DNA of 64,000 nt from Massilia sp. UMI-21 (GCA_015277795.1 CP063848.1:434001-498000); one strand, 5' to 3'. Counted from the stretch's first letter, positions 36,202 through 46,819 are shown. The notes: generated by a model from the letters alone, not told the origin. Numbers and translations: made by a program.

Positions 36202-38699
36202 TTGAGGTCCTTGCAGCGCACGGCATCCGGTTCGCCCGCGGCGCCGCCGGCGATCTCGATGTTGGTGAAGGCCGCGGCAAAGGCCGCGTCGCTGCTCACG
36301 CTGAACGGCGCCTCGACCTTGGCCAGGTCGGTGCCCTTGGCCTGGAAGCAGGCCAGCGGGATCTTGACAGTCTGCTTGCCCTTGCCGGCCAGGCGCTTGA
36401 ACAGGGCGGTGGTGTCGAGCGTGCCGGCGCCCATGCGCATCGTCACCTTGCCCGCCGGCGCACCGGACACGATGGTGTCGAAGCGCAGCGCGGCCTTGGC
36501 GGCGGCGGCGGCCGGCAGCACCATCGCACGGGCGCCGCGCGCCTCGACGGTGGCCGGGCCGGTCCAGGTCACCAGCTTGGCGTCCTGCTGGGTATTCACC
36601 TGCGCGGTCTGCACCGTCACGCCCGGCAGGCTGAAGCTCGCGTTCAGGTCGGCGCCCAGCACCAGCGCCTGCTGTCCGCTGCGGATGGTCAGCGGGAAGC
36701 TGGCGCGGTCGGCCTGGCTGAACACCGGGAAGGTGTTGCTGACGCCGCAGCCGCCGGCCGGATAGGTGGCGTCCAGCTTGCCCACCTTGGACCGGACGCT
36801 CGTCTGCAGGCCGTAGCCGTAGGCGAACAGCGGCGCGTAGTTCTTGTCGCCCACGTTCAGGTCGGTCTGGCAGGCCGATTTCGGCCACGAGAAGGACAGC
36901 TTGCCGCTGAACTCATACGGCTTGCTGCCGGCGACCAGCAGGTCCGACACGCCCTTGCCCTCGGTGCCCGGCAGCCAGGCGGCCACGAACACGTCCGACA
37001 GGTTGAGCAGGTCGTTGACGTAGAGCGGTCGGCCCGCCACGAATACGGTGACGACCGGTTTGCCCTTGCCGGCGACGGCCTGCAGCACCGCCAGGTCTTC
37101 CGGATAGCGGCTCGAATGGCGCAGGGTGCCGTTCGGGCCGATGTCGCCGTCGCCTTCGGCGTACGGACGCTCGCCGATCACGGCCACCACCACGTCGTAC
37201 TTCGACACGTCGACGCCCTTGGCGTCGGCGCTGAAGCTCACCTTGTCCTTGCCGGCCGCTTCGCGAATGCCGCTCAGCACCGTGTCGGCGTTCGGGAAAT
37301 CGGCATTGGTGTTGGCGGTGCCTTGCCAGGTGATCGACCAGCCGCCGGTCTGGTTCGACAGATCGTCCGCGCTCTTGCCGACCACCAGGATCTTCTTGCC
37401 GCGTGCGATCGGCAGTACCGGGCTGTCGTTCTTGAGCAGCACCAGCGATTCACGCACGGCGCGGCGCGCCAGTTCGCGCGATTGCATGACTTCGTCCTTG
37501 CCGGCGTAGGCGTTCTGTGCCGGGCTCTTGTCGAACAGGCCGGCGCGCAGCTTGACGCGAAGGATGCGGCTCACCGCATCGTCGATGCGCGCCATCGGGA
37601 TCTCGCCGCTTTCCACCTGCTTGATCGTGTTGGAAATAAAGGCTTTCCAGTCGTCCGGCACCATGATCATGTCGTTGCCGGCATTGATCGCCTGCGGGCA
37701 GCTGTCGTTGCGGCAGCCCGGCACCTCGCCGATGCCGTTCCAGTCGGTGACGACGAAGCCGTCGAAGCCCATCTTCGTCTTGAGCACGTCGGTGAGCAGG
37801 GCGCGGCTGCCGTGCATCTTGCCGTAGTCGGTAGCCCCCGCCACATCGTTCCACGAGTTAAACGAGGACATCACCGTCTGCACGCCCGCCTGCAGGGCAG
37901 GGTAGTAGCCGGCGGCGTGGATGTTGATCATCTGCGACCTGGTCGACTTGTTGACGCCGCGGTCCTTACCGTGCTCTGTGCCGCCATCGCCGATGAAGTG
38001 CTTGGCGGTGGCGATGGTGTTGGCGTCGTCCTTGAGCATGCCCTGCATGCCGCGCACATAGGCGCCGGCATAGCTGCTCACGATGTCGGGGTTCTCGGAA
38101 TAGCTCTCGTAGGTGCGTCCCCAGCGGTCGTCGCGCACCACGGCCAGGGTCGGGCCGAACACCCAGGCGATGCCGCTGGCGCGCGTCGCCTTGGCGGTTG
38201 CCGTGCCGATTTCCTCCAGCAGCTTGGGATTGCGCGCCGCGCCCAGGCCGATGTTGTGCGGGAAGAGCGTCGCGCCATACACGTTGTTGTGGCCGTGGAC
38301 GGCGTCGGTGCCCCACACGACCGGCACCTTGACCGCCATGTCGGTCGCCATCGAGGCCTCGTGGTAGCGCTGCGCCAGCGCCAGCCATTCGGCCGCCGTC
38401 GCGTGCTTGTTCCCGTTCGGCCAGCTGCCACCGCCGTTGAGCACCGAGCCGAGGTAGTAGCGCTTCACGTCTTCCGGCGTGGCGCTCTTGATCTCGGGCT
38501 GGGTCATCTGGCCGACTTTCTGCGCCAGCGTCATCTTGCCGAGGATGTCGCGGACGCGCTGCTCGAGCGCGGCGTCACGGGCGATGGCGCTGTCGACCTT
38601 CGGCCAGTCGCTCATGGGGGCCGCCGTCGCGGAGAAGGGCACAGGAAGCGTCAGTGCGATGGCAAGCGCCAGCACCGGGTTGCGAAGCATGGGTTTCAT
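36198..38699 (-). CDS. Glycoside hydrolase family 3 beta-glucosidase/exo-glucanase
   Basis: Exported GH3 enzyme releasing glucose from the ends of beta-glucans or oligosaccharides. The 833-residue protein has a signal peptide (about 1-27), the GH3 N domain with nucleophile D319 in GFVVTDWNG, and the GH3 C domain (LVLLKNDSPVLPI, VVAVIGERPYAEGDGD). A C-terminal extension of about 180 residues has a jelly-roll-like, galactose-binding appearance. The length matches exo-1,3/1,4-beta-glucanases of the ExoP type. It follows the GH1 gene by 31 bases. Confidence 0.93.
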   Translation of the reverse strand: MKPMLRNPVLALAIALTLPVPFSATAAPMSDWPKVDSAIARDAALEQRVRDILGKMTLAQKVGQMTQPEIKSATPEDVKRYYLGSVLNGGGSWPNGNKHATAAEWLALAQRYHEASMATDMAVKVPVVWGTDAVHGHNNVYGATLFPHNIGLGAARNPKLLEEIGTATAKATRASGIAWVFGPTLAVVRDDRWGRTYESYSENPDIVSSYAGAYVRGMQGMLKDDANTIATAKHFIGDGGTEHGKDRGVNKSTRSQMINIHAAGYYPALQAGVQTVMSSFNSWNDVAGATDYGKMHGSRALLTDVLKTKMGFDGFVVTDWNGIGEVPGCRNDSCPQAINAGNDMIMVPDDWKAFISNTIKQVESGEIPMARIDDAVSRILRVKLRAGLFDKSPAQNAYAGKDEVMQSRELARRAVRESLVLLKNDSPVLPIARGKKILVVGKSADDLSNQTGGWSITWQGTANTNADFPNADTVLSGIREAAGKDKVSFSADAKGVDVSKYDVVVAVIGERPYAEGDGDIGPNGTLRHSSRYPEDLAVLQAVAGKGKPVVTVFVAGRPLYVNDLLNLSDVFVAAWLPGTEGKGVSDLLVAGSKPYEFSGKLSFSWPKSACQTDLNVGDKNYAPLFAYGYGLQTSVRSKVGKLDATYPAGGCGVSNTFPVFSQADRASFPLTIRSGQQALVLGADLNASFSLPGVTVQTAQVNTQQDAKLVTWTGPATVEARGARAMVLPAAAAAKAALRFDTIVSGAPAGKVTMRMGAGTLDTTALFKRLAGKGKQTVKIPLACFQAKGTDLAKVEAPFSVSSDAAFAAAFTNIEIAGGAAGEPDAVRCKDLK

Positions 38700-38730
38700 G
38701 GATTGTCTCGGTAATTTATTGTCTGGTTGT

Positions 38731-40098
38731 TCATTCGCCGCGCAGGAAGGAGCGGTACCACTTGCCGCTGCCCTTCAGGCGGCGCTGCTGGCTGGCGTAA
38801 TCGATGTGGGTGAGCCCGAAGCGCTTGCGGTAGCCCTCGGCCCATTCGAAGTTGTCGAGCAGGCTCCAGGCAAAGTAGCCCTTCACCGGCACGCCGTCCT
38901 GGATGGCCGACTTGAGCGTGGCCAGGTGGCGCATCAGGTAGTGGCGGCGCTGGACGTCGTCGATCTCGCCGTCGGCGCCCACCTCGTCGGCGTAGCACGA
39001 GCCGTTCTCGGTAATGTACATCGGGCCCGGGTGATAGTCGTTCTCGATGCGGGCCAGGAGTTCGGCCAGGCCCTCGGGCGCCACTTCCCAGCCCATGTAG
39101 GTGGTCTCGACACCGGGGCTTGGCGGCAGCACGCGCGCCGACAGCGGCGCCTGCTGCGGATCGTGCTGGATGGTCTCGGGGAAGTAATAGTTCACGCCAA
39201 GGAAGTCGGTCGGCACGGCGATGGCTTCGAGGTCGCCCGGCAGGACGATGGGGGCGGCGTCTCCGACCGCTTCCACGGTCGCCTGCGGGTAGCCGCGGCC
39301 GTGCAGCGGATCGAGGAACCAGCGATAGCGCAGGCCGTCGTGGCGCTCGGCGGCGGCGATGTCTTCCGGTCGGTCGCTGGCCGCCCGCACCGGGTGCAGG
39401 CTCAGGGCAATGCCGACCTTGGCGTTCGCTACGTTCGCGCGGATCAGCGGCACCGCCTTGCCGTGCGAGAGCAGCACATGGTGCGCCACCTGCAGCGCGG
39501 TCTTGAAGTCGGTATTGCCCGGGGCATGCCAGCCTTCGAAATTACCGATGATCGCGGTGCACCATGGCTCGTTGTGCGTGATCCAGTGCTGCACGCGGTC
39601 GCCCAGGCGGCGCGTCATGGCATCGACAAACGCCAGGTAGGCGTCGACCGTGGCGCGCTCGTTCCAGCCGCCGCGGTCCTGGAGGTACTGCGGCAGGTCC
39701 CAGTGATACAGCGTGGCCCAGGGCTGCATGCCGCGCTCCAGCATGCCGTCCACCAGGCGCGAGTAGAAGTCCAGGCCCTTTTCGTTCGGCTTGCCGCCCA
39801 CTTCCGAAAAGATGCGCGGCCAGGCGATCGAGAAGCGGTAGGCGTTCAGGCCCATGTCGCGGCCGATGTCGAAGTCTTCCGGCCAGCGGTGGTAGTGGTC
39901 GCAGGCGACCGACCCGTTCGAGCCGTCCTTGATCTTGCCCGGCGTGGCGGCGAAGCGGTCCCAGATCGATTCGACCCGGCCATCCTCCTGGGCGGCGCCT
40001 TCGATCTGGTATGACGAGGTGGCGCAGCCCCACAAGAAGTCGGAGGAAAAGTCGCCGCGCGATGGTGCGGTCGGCTCGGAAGCGGTAGCTTTTGTCAT
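38731..40098 (-). CDS. Glycoside hydrolase family 1 beta-glucosidase
   Basis: Cytoplasmic beta-glucosidase of 455 residues that splits cellobiose, laminaribiose or related disaccharides. The acid/base is E177 in HNEP and the nucleophile is E364 in ITENGS. YHWDLPQYLQ is also conserved. No signal peptide is seen. The frame opens at 40167, but that extension overlaps the promoter and operator, so MTKATAS at 40098 is preferred. It is the first gene of the GH1-GH3-glk-MFS operon. Confidence 0.93.
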   Translation of the reverse strand: MTKATASEPTAPSRGDFSSDFLWGCATSSYQIEGAAQEDGRVESIWDRFAATPGKIKDGSNGSVACDHYHRWPEDFDIGRDMGLNAYRFSIAWPRIFSEVGGKPNEKGLDFYSRLVDGMLERGMQPWATLYHWDLPQYLQDRGGWNERATVDAYLAFVDAMTRRLGDRVQHWITHNEPWCTAIIGNFEGWHAPGNTDFKTALQVAHHVLLSHGKAVPLIRANVANAKVGIALSLHPVRAASDRPEDIAAAERHDGLRYRWFLDPLHGRGYPQATVEAVGDAAPIVLPGDLEAIAVPTDFLGVNYYFPETIQHDPQQAPLSARVLPPSPGVETTYMGWEVAPEGLAELLARIENDYHPGPMYITENGSCYADEVGADGEIDDVQRRHYLMRHLATLKSAIQDGVPVKGYFAWSLLDNFEWAEGYRKRFGLTHIDYASQQRRLKGSGKWYRSFLRGE

Positions 40099-40138
40099 GG
40101 TCTTGTCTATGTTGATCCGCGTATTGGCTTGTGTAGCA

Positions 40139-40167
40139 AGGATATTTGGAAAGCTTTCCAATTGCAA
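40139..40167 (-). promoter_or_regulatory. Promoter with palindromic operator for the GH1-GH3-glk-MFS operon
   Basis: On the minus strand, TTGCAA (40162-40167), a 17-base spacer and TATCCT (40139-40144) form a weak promoter. The spacer is filled by the perfect palindrome TTGGAAAGCTTTCCAA (40146-40161). It shares GGAAA/TTTCC arms with the other operators of the region but has AGCT in place of ACGT at the centre. Confidence 0.7.
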
Positions 40168-40200
40168 TCGAAAAAAAAGGCCGGCGAGCGGCCCTTCCTG

Positions 40201-41274
40201 TTATTTCTTCTTACTGCGGGTCGCGGCCGCGCGCTTGCCCGCAGGTTTTTCGCCGGCCGTGTCGTCGCACGGCCCCTTGGCCAGCGAGGCGCGCAGCGTC
40301 ACGCTCACCGGGAAGGTGCGCGTCACCGGGCGGTGCAGGTCGTAGCAGCGATTGAGCAGGGCGTTCAGGCCGTTGAGCGTCATTTCGCGCCAGGGCATGT
40401 GCACCGAGGTCAGGCGCGGCGCCGAGAACGCGGCGCTCGGCGTGTCGTCGTAGCCGATCACCGACAGGTCGCGCGGCACGCTGATGCCGGCTTCCTGGAA
40501 GTAGGCCAGCGCGCCGACCGCCATCTCGTCGTTGGCGCAGAACAGGGCGCTGCACTTGTAGCCGGAATCGATCAGCGCCTTGGCCGCCGACCAGCCGCCC
40601 TGGGGCGAGAAGTCGCTTTCCAGCGTCCAGACCTTGCCGGTGTCGATGCCATCGGCTTCCAGTTCGCGCATGAAACCGCCGACGCGGGCGACGTTGTCGG
40701 CCAGCGCCGCCGGACCGGCGATGACGGCGATGTCGCGGTGCTTGTAGTCGAGCAGGGTGCGCGCGGCCAGGCGTCCACCGAGCGCGTGGTCGACCGTGAA
40801 GCACTGGTCCGGGATCTGGCTGAACTCGTGGTTCAGCGCCACCAGTTGCTGTTGCTTGGCGCCGAGCGAGGCGAGGTCGTCGTCGGTGAGGGCGCTGGTC
40901 ATCATGACGATGCCGTCACAGCCGCGCTCGATCAGGAATTCGATGCCCTCGATGGCCTGGCGGCGCGCATCGCCCAGGCCAACGCCGAAGGCCACCACCA
41001 TGTGCAGGCCGGCGGCGCGCAGTTCGGTGTCGATGATCTGCAGGATCGGGGTGTAGAAGGTGCCGCTCAGGACCGGGATGTAGACGCCCACCATCCGGCT
41101 GGTGCCGGACAGCAGGGCGCGCGCCGCGTGCGAGGGGCGAAAGCCAAGCTCGTCGATCGCCTTGCGCACGCGGGCCAGGGTGGCCGGGGACACCGAACCC
41201 TTGCCGCTGACCACGCGCGATGCGGTGCCGAGGCCGACGCCGGCGAGACGCGCTACGTCCTTGATGGTTGCCAC
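40201..41274 (-). CDS. LacI-family transcriptional regulator
   Basis: A 357-residue LacI repressor. The N-terminal helix-turn-helix (MATIKDVARLAGVGLGTASRVVSGKGSVSP) with the hinge helix (AARALLSGTS) precedes a periplasmic-binding-like ligand domain. The lysine-rich tail is short. It lies between the GH1 operon and the ABC importer operon on the same strand. The GGAAAcgTTTCC operators at 25.2, 25.4 and 45.5 kb, and the related one at 40.15 kb, are its likely targets; the inducer is probably a gluco-disaccharide. No operator is seen before its own gene. Confidence 0.9.
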   Translation of the reverse strand: MATIKDVARLAGVGLGTASRVVSGKGSVSPATLARVRKAIDELGFRPSHAARALLSGTSRMVGVYIPVLSGTFYTPILQIIDTELRAAGLHMVVAFGVGLGDARRQAIEGIEFLIERGCDGIVMMTSALTDDDLASLGAKQQQLVALNHEFSQIPDQCFTVDHALGGRLAARTLLDYKHRDIAVIAGPAALADNVARVGGFMRELEADGIDTGKVWTLESDFSPQGGWSAAKALIDSGYKCSALFCANDEMAVGALAYFQEAGISVPRDLSVIGYDDTPSAAFSAPRLTSVHMPWREMTLNGLNALLNRCYDLHRPVTRTFPVSVTLRASLAKGPCDDTAGEKPAGKRAAATRSKKK

Positions 41275-41351
41275 AAACGATCCTCGTTCATCAAAGGGTT
41301 ATTCGAAAAACACTGAAGCATACTGCATTCGTCCGGCACTGGCACGGGTCT

Positions 41352-42428
<1,077 letters not shown>

Positions 42429-42438
42429 ATGCTTTCCT

Positions 42439-43332
42439 TCAGCCTTTCACGGCGCCGGCGGCGATGCCGCGCACGAACCAGCGTCCCGAGATGAAGTAGA
42501 TCGCCAGCGGCAGCGCTGCCGTCAGGATGGTTGCGGCCATGTTGACGTTGTACAGGCGGGTGCCGGTGGTGGTGTTGATCACGTTATTGAGCTGCACCGT
42601 CATCGGCGCGTTGTCGCGGCCCGCGAACACCAGGCCGAGGATGTAGTCGTTCCACACGCCGGTGACCTGCATGATGGCGGCGACCACCACGATCGGCAGC
42701 GACATCGGCAGCATCACCTGCAGGAAGATGCGCCAGAAGCCGCCACCGTCGACGCGCGCGGCCTGGAACAGCTCGTGCGGTACCGCCGCATAGTAGTTCC
42801 GGAACAGCAGGGTCATGATCGGCATGCCGAAGATGACGTGCACCAGCACGATGGCGGGCAGCGACCCGAACACGCCGGCGTGCGCCATCATCCACACCAG
42901 CGGATAGATCATCACCTGCACCGGAATGAAAGCGCCGGCCAGCAGCACGCCGAACAGAACATTTGCGCCGCGCGGGCGCCAGAACGACAGTGCGTAACCG
43001 TTGATGGCGCCCACCAGGATCGGGATGATCGTGCTCGGCACCGTGATCGCCACCGAATTCCAGAAGCCGCCGCTGACCTGGCTCCAGGCATGCTTCCATG
43101 GCGCGACGGTGGCGAACATGGGCAGGGCGAACACGTTGCCGCTCCTGATCTCGTCCATCGACTTGAAGGAGGTGATGATCATGACGTACAGCGGCAGCAG
43201 GAAATACAGCGCGGCGCTGAACAGGAAAGCGTAGATGCCGATGCGGGCAGGCTTGAACCGTTTGCGGCGCGCGGCGGGTGCGGTATCGAAGGACATGGCC
43301 GGGGCGATTGGCTGCAGGGTGGTATGGCTCAT
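42439..43332 (-). CDS. Sugar ABC importer permease (MalG-like)
   Basis: Inner-membrane permease of 297 residues with about six membrane segments. The EAA loop lies near AVPHELFQAARVDGGGFWRIFLQVMLPMSLP. It overlaps the first permease gene by 4 bases (ATGA at 43329-43332). The open frame reaches 44880 only as an out-of-frame run through upstream genes; MSHTTLQPI at 43332 is the start. Confidence 0.92.
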   Translation of the reverse strand: MSHTTLQPIAPAMSFDTAPAARRKRFKPARIGIYAFLFSAALYFLLPLYVMIITSFKSMDEIRSGNVFALPMFATVAPWKHAWSQVSGGFWNSVAITVPSTIIPILVGAINGYALSFWRPRGANVLFGVLLAGAFIPVQVMIYPLVWMMAHAGVFGSLPAIVLVHVIFGMPIMTLLFRNYYAAVPHELFQAARVDGGGFWRIFLQVMLPMSLPIVVVAAIMQVTGVWNDYILGLVFAGRDNAPMTVQLNNVINTTTGTRLYNVNMAATILTAALPLAIYFISGRWFVRGIAAGAVKG

Positions 43333-44204
43333 GCGCGTTTCTTGCGGCTGCGGGCGTAGGCATAGGGCGCCAGCAGGGCCAGCACCGGAATGAGCAGGGT
43401 GACGGCGCCGGCCGAGGCCAGCCCGATGTTCGAACGCAGGAACAGGTGGTCCATGATGAACTTGGCCGGCACCTCGCTGGCCGTGCCCGGACCGCCGCCG
43501 GTCATCGCCACCACCGCGTCGTACAGTTTCACGACGGCGGTGCACAGCAGCAGGAACACGGTGGCGCTGGTTGCCCCCAGCATCGGCAGCACGATCTGCA
43601 GGTACACGCGCCAGGCCGGGATGCCGTCCAGGCGCGCGGCCTTGTAGATCTCGGGGTCGACCCCGCGCAGGCCGGCCAGCATCATCGCCATCACCAGGCC
43701 CGAGGCCTGCCAGACCGCGGCGATGACGATGGTATAGATGACCATTTCCTGGTCGATGATCCAGTCGAAGCGGAAATTCTCGAAGCCGAGCCGGCGCACC
43801 GCGCCCTCGATGCCGGCGCCGGGGGCCAGCAACCATTGCCACACCAGGCCGGTGGCCACGAAGGACATCGCGTAGGGATACAGGAAGACCGTGCGCAGGA
43901 AACCTTCGCCGTTCACGTTCTGGTCGATGAAGGCGGCCAGCAGGAAGCCCAGCACCATGCAGGCGACGATGAACAGCACCCCGTACACGGCCAGGTTGTG
44001 CAGCGAGATCAGCCAGCGTTCGTTGTCGAACAGGCGCACGTACTGGGCCGCGCCGATGAAATCGTCGGAGGGGAAGGTGCGCGACGCGGTGAACGAGGTG
44101 CGCAAGGTCCACAGGGCCCCGCCGATGTAGGCCACCAGCGCCGTCAACGCCATCGGCAGCAGGGCGAGGTGAGGGCTGATCTTGTGGGCGCGCAGGCTGA
44201 TCAT
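43329..44204 (-). CDS. Sugar ABC importer permease (MalF-like)
   Basis: Inner-membrane permease of 291 residues with six membrane segments. The EAA motif is around EIYKAARLDGIPAWRVYLQIVLPML. It starts 3 bases after the binding-protein gene stop and overlaps the second permease gene. It lacks the long N-terminal extension of true MalF, like most CUT1 permeases. Confidence 0.92.
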   Translation of the reverse strand: MISLRAHKISPHLALLPMALTALVAYIGGALWTLRTSFTASRTFPSDDFIGAAQYVRLFDNERWLISLHNLAVYGVLFIVACMVLGFLLAAFIDQNVNGEGFLRTVFLYPYAMSFVATGLVWQWLLAPGAGIEGAVRRLGFENFRFDWIIDQEMVIYTIVIAAVWQASGLVMAMMLAGLRGVDPEIYKAARLDGIPAWRVYLQIVLPMLGATSATVFLLLCTAVVKLYDAVVAMTGGGPGTASEVPAKFIMDHLFLRSNIGLASAGAVTLLIPVLALLAPYAYARSRKKRA

Positions 44205-44207
44205 GGG

Positions 44208-45464
44208 TCAGTACTTGAGGGCGTTGGCGATGCTCTTCTGGGCGCGTTCGACCGGCATGTTCGTGTTCCAGTAGGCGGTGAGCACGTCCTGCATGGCGCC
44301 GTTCTGGTCCGGCCTCAGGTACACCTCGGTCACACCGGCCTGGCGCGTGCGGTCCTTCATGATCTCGATGCCCTTCTGTGCGCACAGGTCGAGTTCCGTC
44401 GCGTCGGCATCGAGGCGGATCGGGATCGAGCCTTTCAGCCTGCTGAAATCCACCTGCAGGCCTGGTTGCGACACCACGTTGGCGAGCAGCTGCTGCGCGC
44501 GCACCGCCTGGGCGTCGTCGGTGCGCGGGAACACGAACACGTCGCCCTGGATCAGGTAGGGCGTCGATGCGCCGAAGCCGGCCATGCAGCCGTAGTGCTG
44601 GCCCGCGACCTGGCCCGCATTGGTGAATTCGCCCTTGGCCCAGTCGCCCATCACCTGGAAACCGGCGCGCCCGGCGATGACCAGGGCCGTGGCGTCGTTC
44701 CAGTTCCGGCCCGGCGCGCCGGCATCGACATAGGATTTCAGGCGCTTGAAGGCCAGCAGCACCTGGCGAAACGCGGGCGAGAGCAGGGTGGCCTGGTCGC
44801 GGTCGCGCATGGCGCGCAGGTACAGCTCCTTGCCGCCCATGTTGGCCAGGATCGCCGAGAACAGCACGGTCTCCTGCCACGACTGGCCGCCGTGGGCGAG
44901 CGGGATGATGCCGGCCGCCTTGAGCTTGTCGAGCGCGGCGAAGAACTCACTCATGCTGCTTGGCTCCTGCGTGATGCCGGCCTTGCGGAAGGCGGCCTTC
45001 GAATACCAGAACCAGGTCTGCATGTGGATGTTCAGCGGCACCGCGTAGTAGTGGCCGTCGACCTTGATCACGTCGATGATCGGCGTGGGCAGCATCTGGT
45101 CCCAGTTCTGGGCGCGCGCGAGCTCGTCGACGTTGTTGAGCATCCCGGCTTCGATCACGTCGAGGAACTGCTTGGAGGTGTTGAACTGGGCCGCGGTGGG
45201 CGGGTCGCCGCCGATGATGCGGTTGATGGTCACCGCGCGCGACTGGTCGCCGCCGGCGATCGCGGTGTCGATCCAGATGCCGCCGGCATCGCGGTAGGCC
45301 TGGGCCACCTGCTTGACGGCGGCCGATTCGCCGCCGGACGTCCACCAGTGGATGACTTCCGCTTTTGGAGACGCGGGCGCCGACCCAGCCAACGCTGGCG
45401 CGGCAGGCATCACGGCGAGGCCGAGCCATGCGCAGGCTGTCGCCAGGGTGCGTGGTGTGAACAT
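44208..45464 (-). CDS. Sugar ABC importer substrate-binding protein
   Basis: Periplasmic extracellular solute-binding protein family 1, 418 residues. It has a signal peptide (to about APALAG) and a mature domain starting KAEVIHWWTSGGESAAVKQVAQAYRDAGG. This form is common for glucose, cellobiose or oligoglucoside binders. GGAG is placed better for the ATG at 45464 than for the one at 45467. It is the first gene of the importer operon, under an operator shared with the deacetylase-GH16 operon. Confidence 0.92.
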   Translation of the reverse strand: MFTPRTLATACAWLGLAVMPAAPALAGSAPASPKAEVIHWWTSGGESAAVKQVAQAYRDAGGIWIDTAIAGGDQSRAVTINRIIGGDPPTAAQFNTSKQFLDVIEAGMLNNVDELARAQNWDQMLPTPIIDVIKVDGHYYAVPLNIHMQTWFWYSKAAFRKAGITQEPSSMSEFFAALDKLKAAGIIPLAHGGQSWQETVLFSAILANMGGKELYLRAMRDRDQATLLSPAFRQVLLAFKRLKSYVDAGAPGRNWNDATALVIAGRAGFQVMGDWAKGEFTNAGQVAGQHYGCMAGFGASTPYLIQGDVFVFPRTDDAQAVRAQQLLANVVSQPGLQVDFSRLKGSIPIRLDADATELDLCAQKGIEIMKDRTRQAGVTEVYLRPDQNGAMQDVLTAYWNTNMPVERAQKSIANALKY

Positions 45465-45495
45465 CATGTCTCCGTTTGCGCCGTTTTTTGGTAGA

Positions 45496-45552
45496 TTGGA
45501 AACGTTACCATCGGCTTTGCCCGACTATAGCATCGGCTGAAATCAGGGTCAA
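45496..45552 (-). promoter_or_regulatory. Promoter and LacI-type operator for the ABC importer operon
   Basis: On the minus strand, TTGACC (45547-45552), a 17-base spacer and TATAGT (45524-45529) precede the operator ATGGTAACGTTTCCAA (45496-45511). The operator is identical to that at 25217-25232, and the -10 surroundings (GCTATAGTCGG) match as well. Confidence 0.75.
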
Positions 45553-45833
45553 ACAATATTGCAGTCAGGATTTTGGCACAGTTTCCGTGTTGCACAGCTC
45601 AGTTTCGATGGGACCAAGGGCCATGCTGGCGCAGCCATGCTTGCCGGACGGCTGGTTTTTCCTGCCGCATTTTTATACTCAGCTGCAAGGTGTTAGCACA
45701 AGGAATGTGCGTGCGGATCGGACGCTGTCTGCGCCTGCGCAACTGCTGAGTATCCTGCCTTCCTATGATGGGACTGGAGAGCCGGTGAGCAGACGCGGCG
45801 CCGGCATCCGCCAGCACTCGTTGGGAGGAAATC
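45553..45833. other. Intergenic region between the importer operon and the lysozyme gene
   Basis: About 280 bases without a convincing gene. Short frames here lack ribosome sites and family features. It must hold the promoter of the lysozyme gene, which I cannot place with confidence. Confidence 0.4.
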
Positions 45834-46382
45834 ATGTCCGACGTAAAACGCAGGGCTTCACCGGATGCGGCACCCCAGCCGTCATCGCGCAGCGCAGCGC
45901 TCCTGGCAATCAACCAGCAACATCTTCTGCATCCGAATGTCGCCGCCTTCCTGAAGGCGATCGCCAGCGCCGAGGGCGGTGGCTATGATTTCAAGTATGG
46001 CGCGCTGAAGGGCAGGGCGAATGACCGCTGGCGGTTTAGCGATATGTCGACCCACCCGGGCCCGGGCATCGACGGCAAGACGACCGCGGCCGGCATGTAC
46101 CAGATTACCCGGCCGACCTGGGAGCACCACGGCGGCAAGCTGGGCTTGCGGGATTTTTCGCCGCGCACACAGGACCTGATCGCGGTCGAAATCCTGCGCA
46201 GCCTGGGTGTGATCGAACTGATCAAAGAGGGCAGGATCGTGGAAGTCATGCCGAAGGCGGCAAGAATCTGGGCCGCGTTGCCGAAGGGACCAGGACAAGC
46301 GAATCACTATCCGCCACAGCGATACATGCAGTTCGAAAATTTTCTTTCAGCCTTCGTGGGAGCTGGAGGCCAGGTTCGATAG
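45834..46382 (+). CDS. Lambda-R-like lysozyme (GH104-type, phage endolysin family)
   Basis: A 182-residue murein-degrading enzyme resembling the phage lambda endolysin (a lytic transglycosylase). The catalytic Glu is in IASAEGGGYDF near residue 47. GMYQITRPTWEHHGGKLGLRDFSPRTQDLIAVEILRSLG and ARIWAALPK match the lambda R pattern. No signal peptide or membrane anchor is seen, and no holin or spanin gene is adjacent. GGGAGGAAATC precedes the ATG. It lies 450 bases outside the tRNA-bounded island, so it is a separate phage-derived or domesticated gene. Confidence 0.85.
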   Translation: MSDVKRRASPDAAPQPSSRSAALLAINQQHLLHPNVAAFLKAIASAEGGGYDFKYGALKGRANDRWRFSDMSTHPGPGIDGKTTAAGMYQITRPTWEHHGGKLGLRDFSPRTQDLIAVEILRSLGVIELIKEGRIVEVMPKAARIWAALPKGPGQANHYPPQRYMQFENFLSAFVGAGGQVR

Positions 46383-46392
46383 AGAAACCAAG

Positions 46393-46412
46393 GCCCGGTC
46401 GGGTGACCGGGC
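46393..46412. terminator. Hairpin between convergent lysozyme and small-gene ends
   Basis: GCCCGGTC/GACCGGGC is a perfect 8-bp stem with a 4-base loop between two convergent genes. There is no T-run; the position suggests termination. Confidence 0.5.
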
Positions 46413-46431
46413 ACATGACTGCAATGGGGTC

Positions 46432-46683
46432 TTATTTCACGGTGGCTTTTTTCTCTTTCGCCTTGACCGTCTTGGGCTTGCCATTATCGCCAAGCAGTTT
46501 GGCGAGTTCGTCCCAGGTATAGGTTTTGCAGTTGATTTTGTTCTTGCTGGGCCACCACTCGAGCGAGCCTTTGCTGAAGACGAGCTTCCCGATGCGCTTG
46601 TTGTCGGTATCGGAAACGATGATCGAGCTGTCGATGCTGCCGATTTCGACTTCGTGACCAAGCTCTAATTTGAGATTTGCCAT
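46432..46683 (-). CDS. Small conserved-looking protein of unknown function
   Basis: An 83-residue protein. A compact beta-rich N-terminal part contains GKLVFSKGSLEWWPSKNKINCKTYTWDELAKLL, followed by a lysine-rich tail (KTVKAKEKKATVK). The SKGSxEWWPxxxK..TWxELA pattern occurs in small uncharacterised proteobacterial proteins. AGAGGG precedes the ATG at 46683; the longer open frame runs into the island boundary and is not used. No function is assigned. Confidence 0.7.
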   Translation of the reverse strand: MANLKLELGHEVEIGSIDSSIIVSDTDNKRIGKLVFSKGSLEWWPSKNKINCKTYTWDELAKLLGDNGKPKTVKAKEKKATVK

Positions 46684-46786
46684 CTTGACCCTCTTTGTCG
46701 GTGTTAAAGAGTCAGATAATGCCAGTCTGCAATACATCGATCTTGCTGTTAAACAAACTTTGCATAACGATGGACTTTGCCGCACA

Positions 46787-46819
46787 CAAACAAAAGGGCC
46801 ACGCATACGCGTGGCCCTT
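46787..46819 (-). terminator. Ancestral tRNA-Thr terminator, displaced by the island
   Basis: A perfect 11-bp stem AAGGGCCACGC/GCGTGGCCCTT (46794-46804 with 46809-46819) is followed on the minus strand by TTTGTTTG. It lies just outside the left attachment repeat. This is where the tRNA-Thr terminator would have been before the insertion. Confidence 0.65.
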
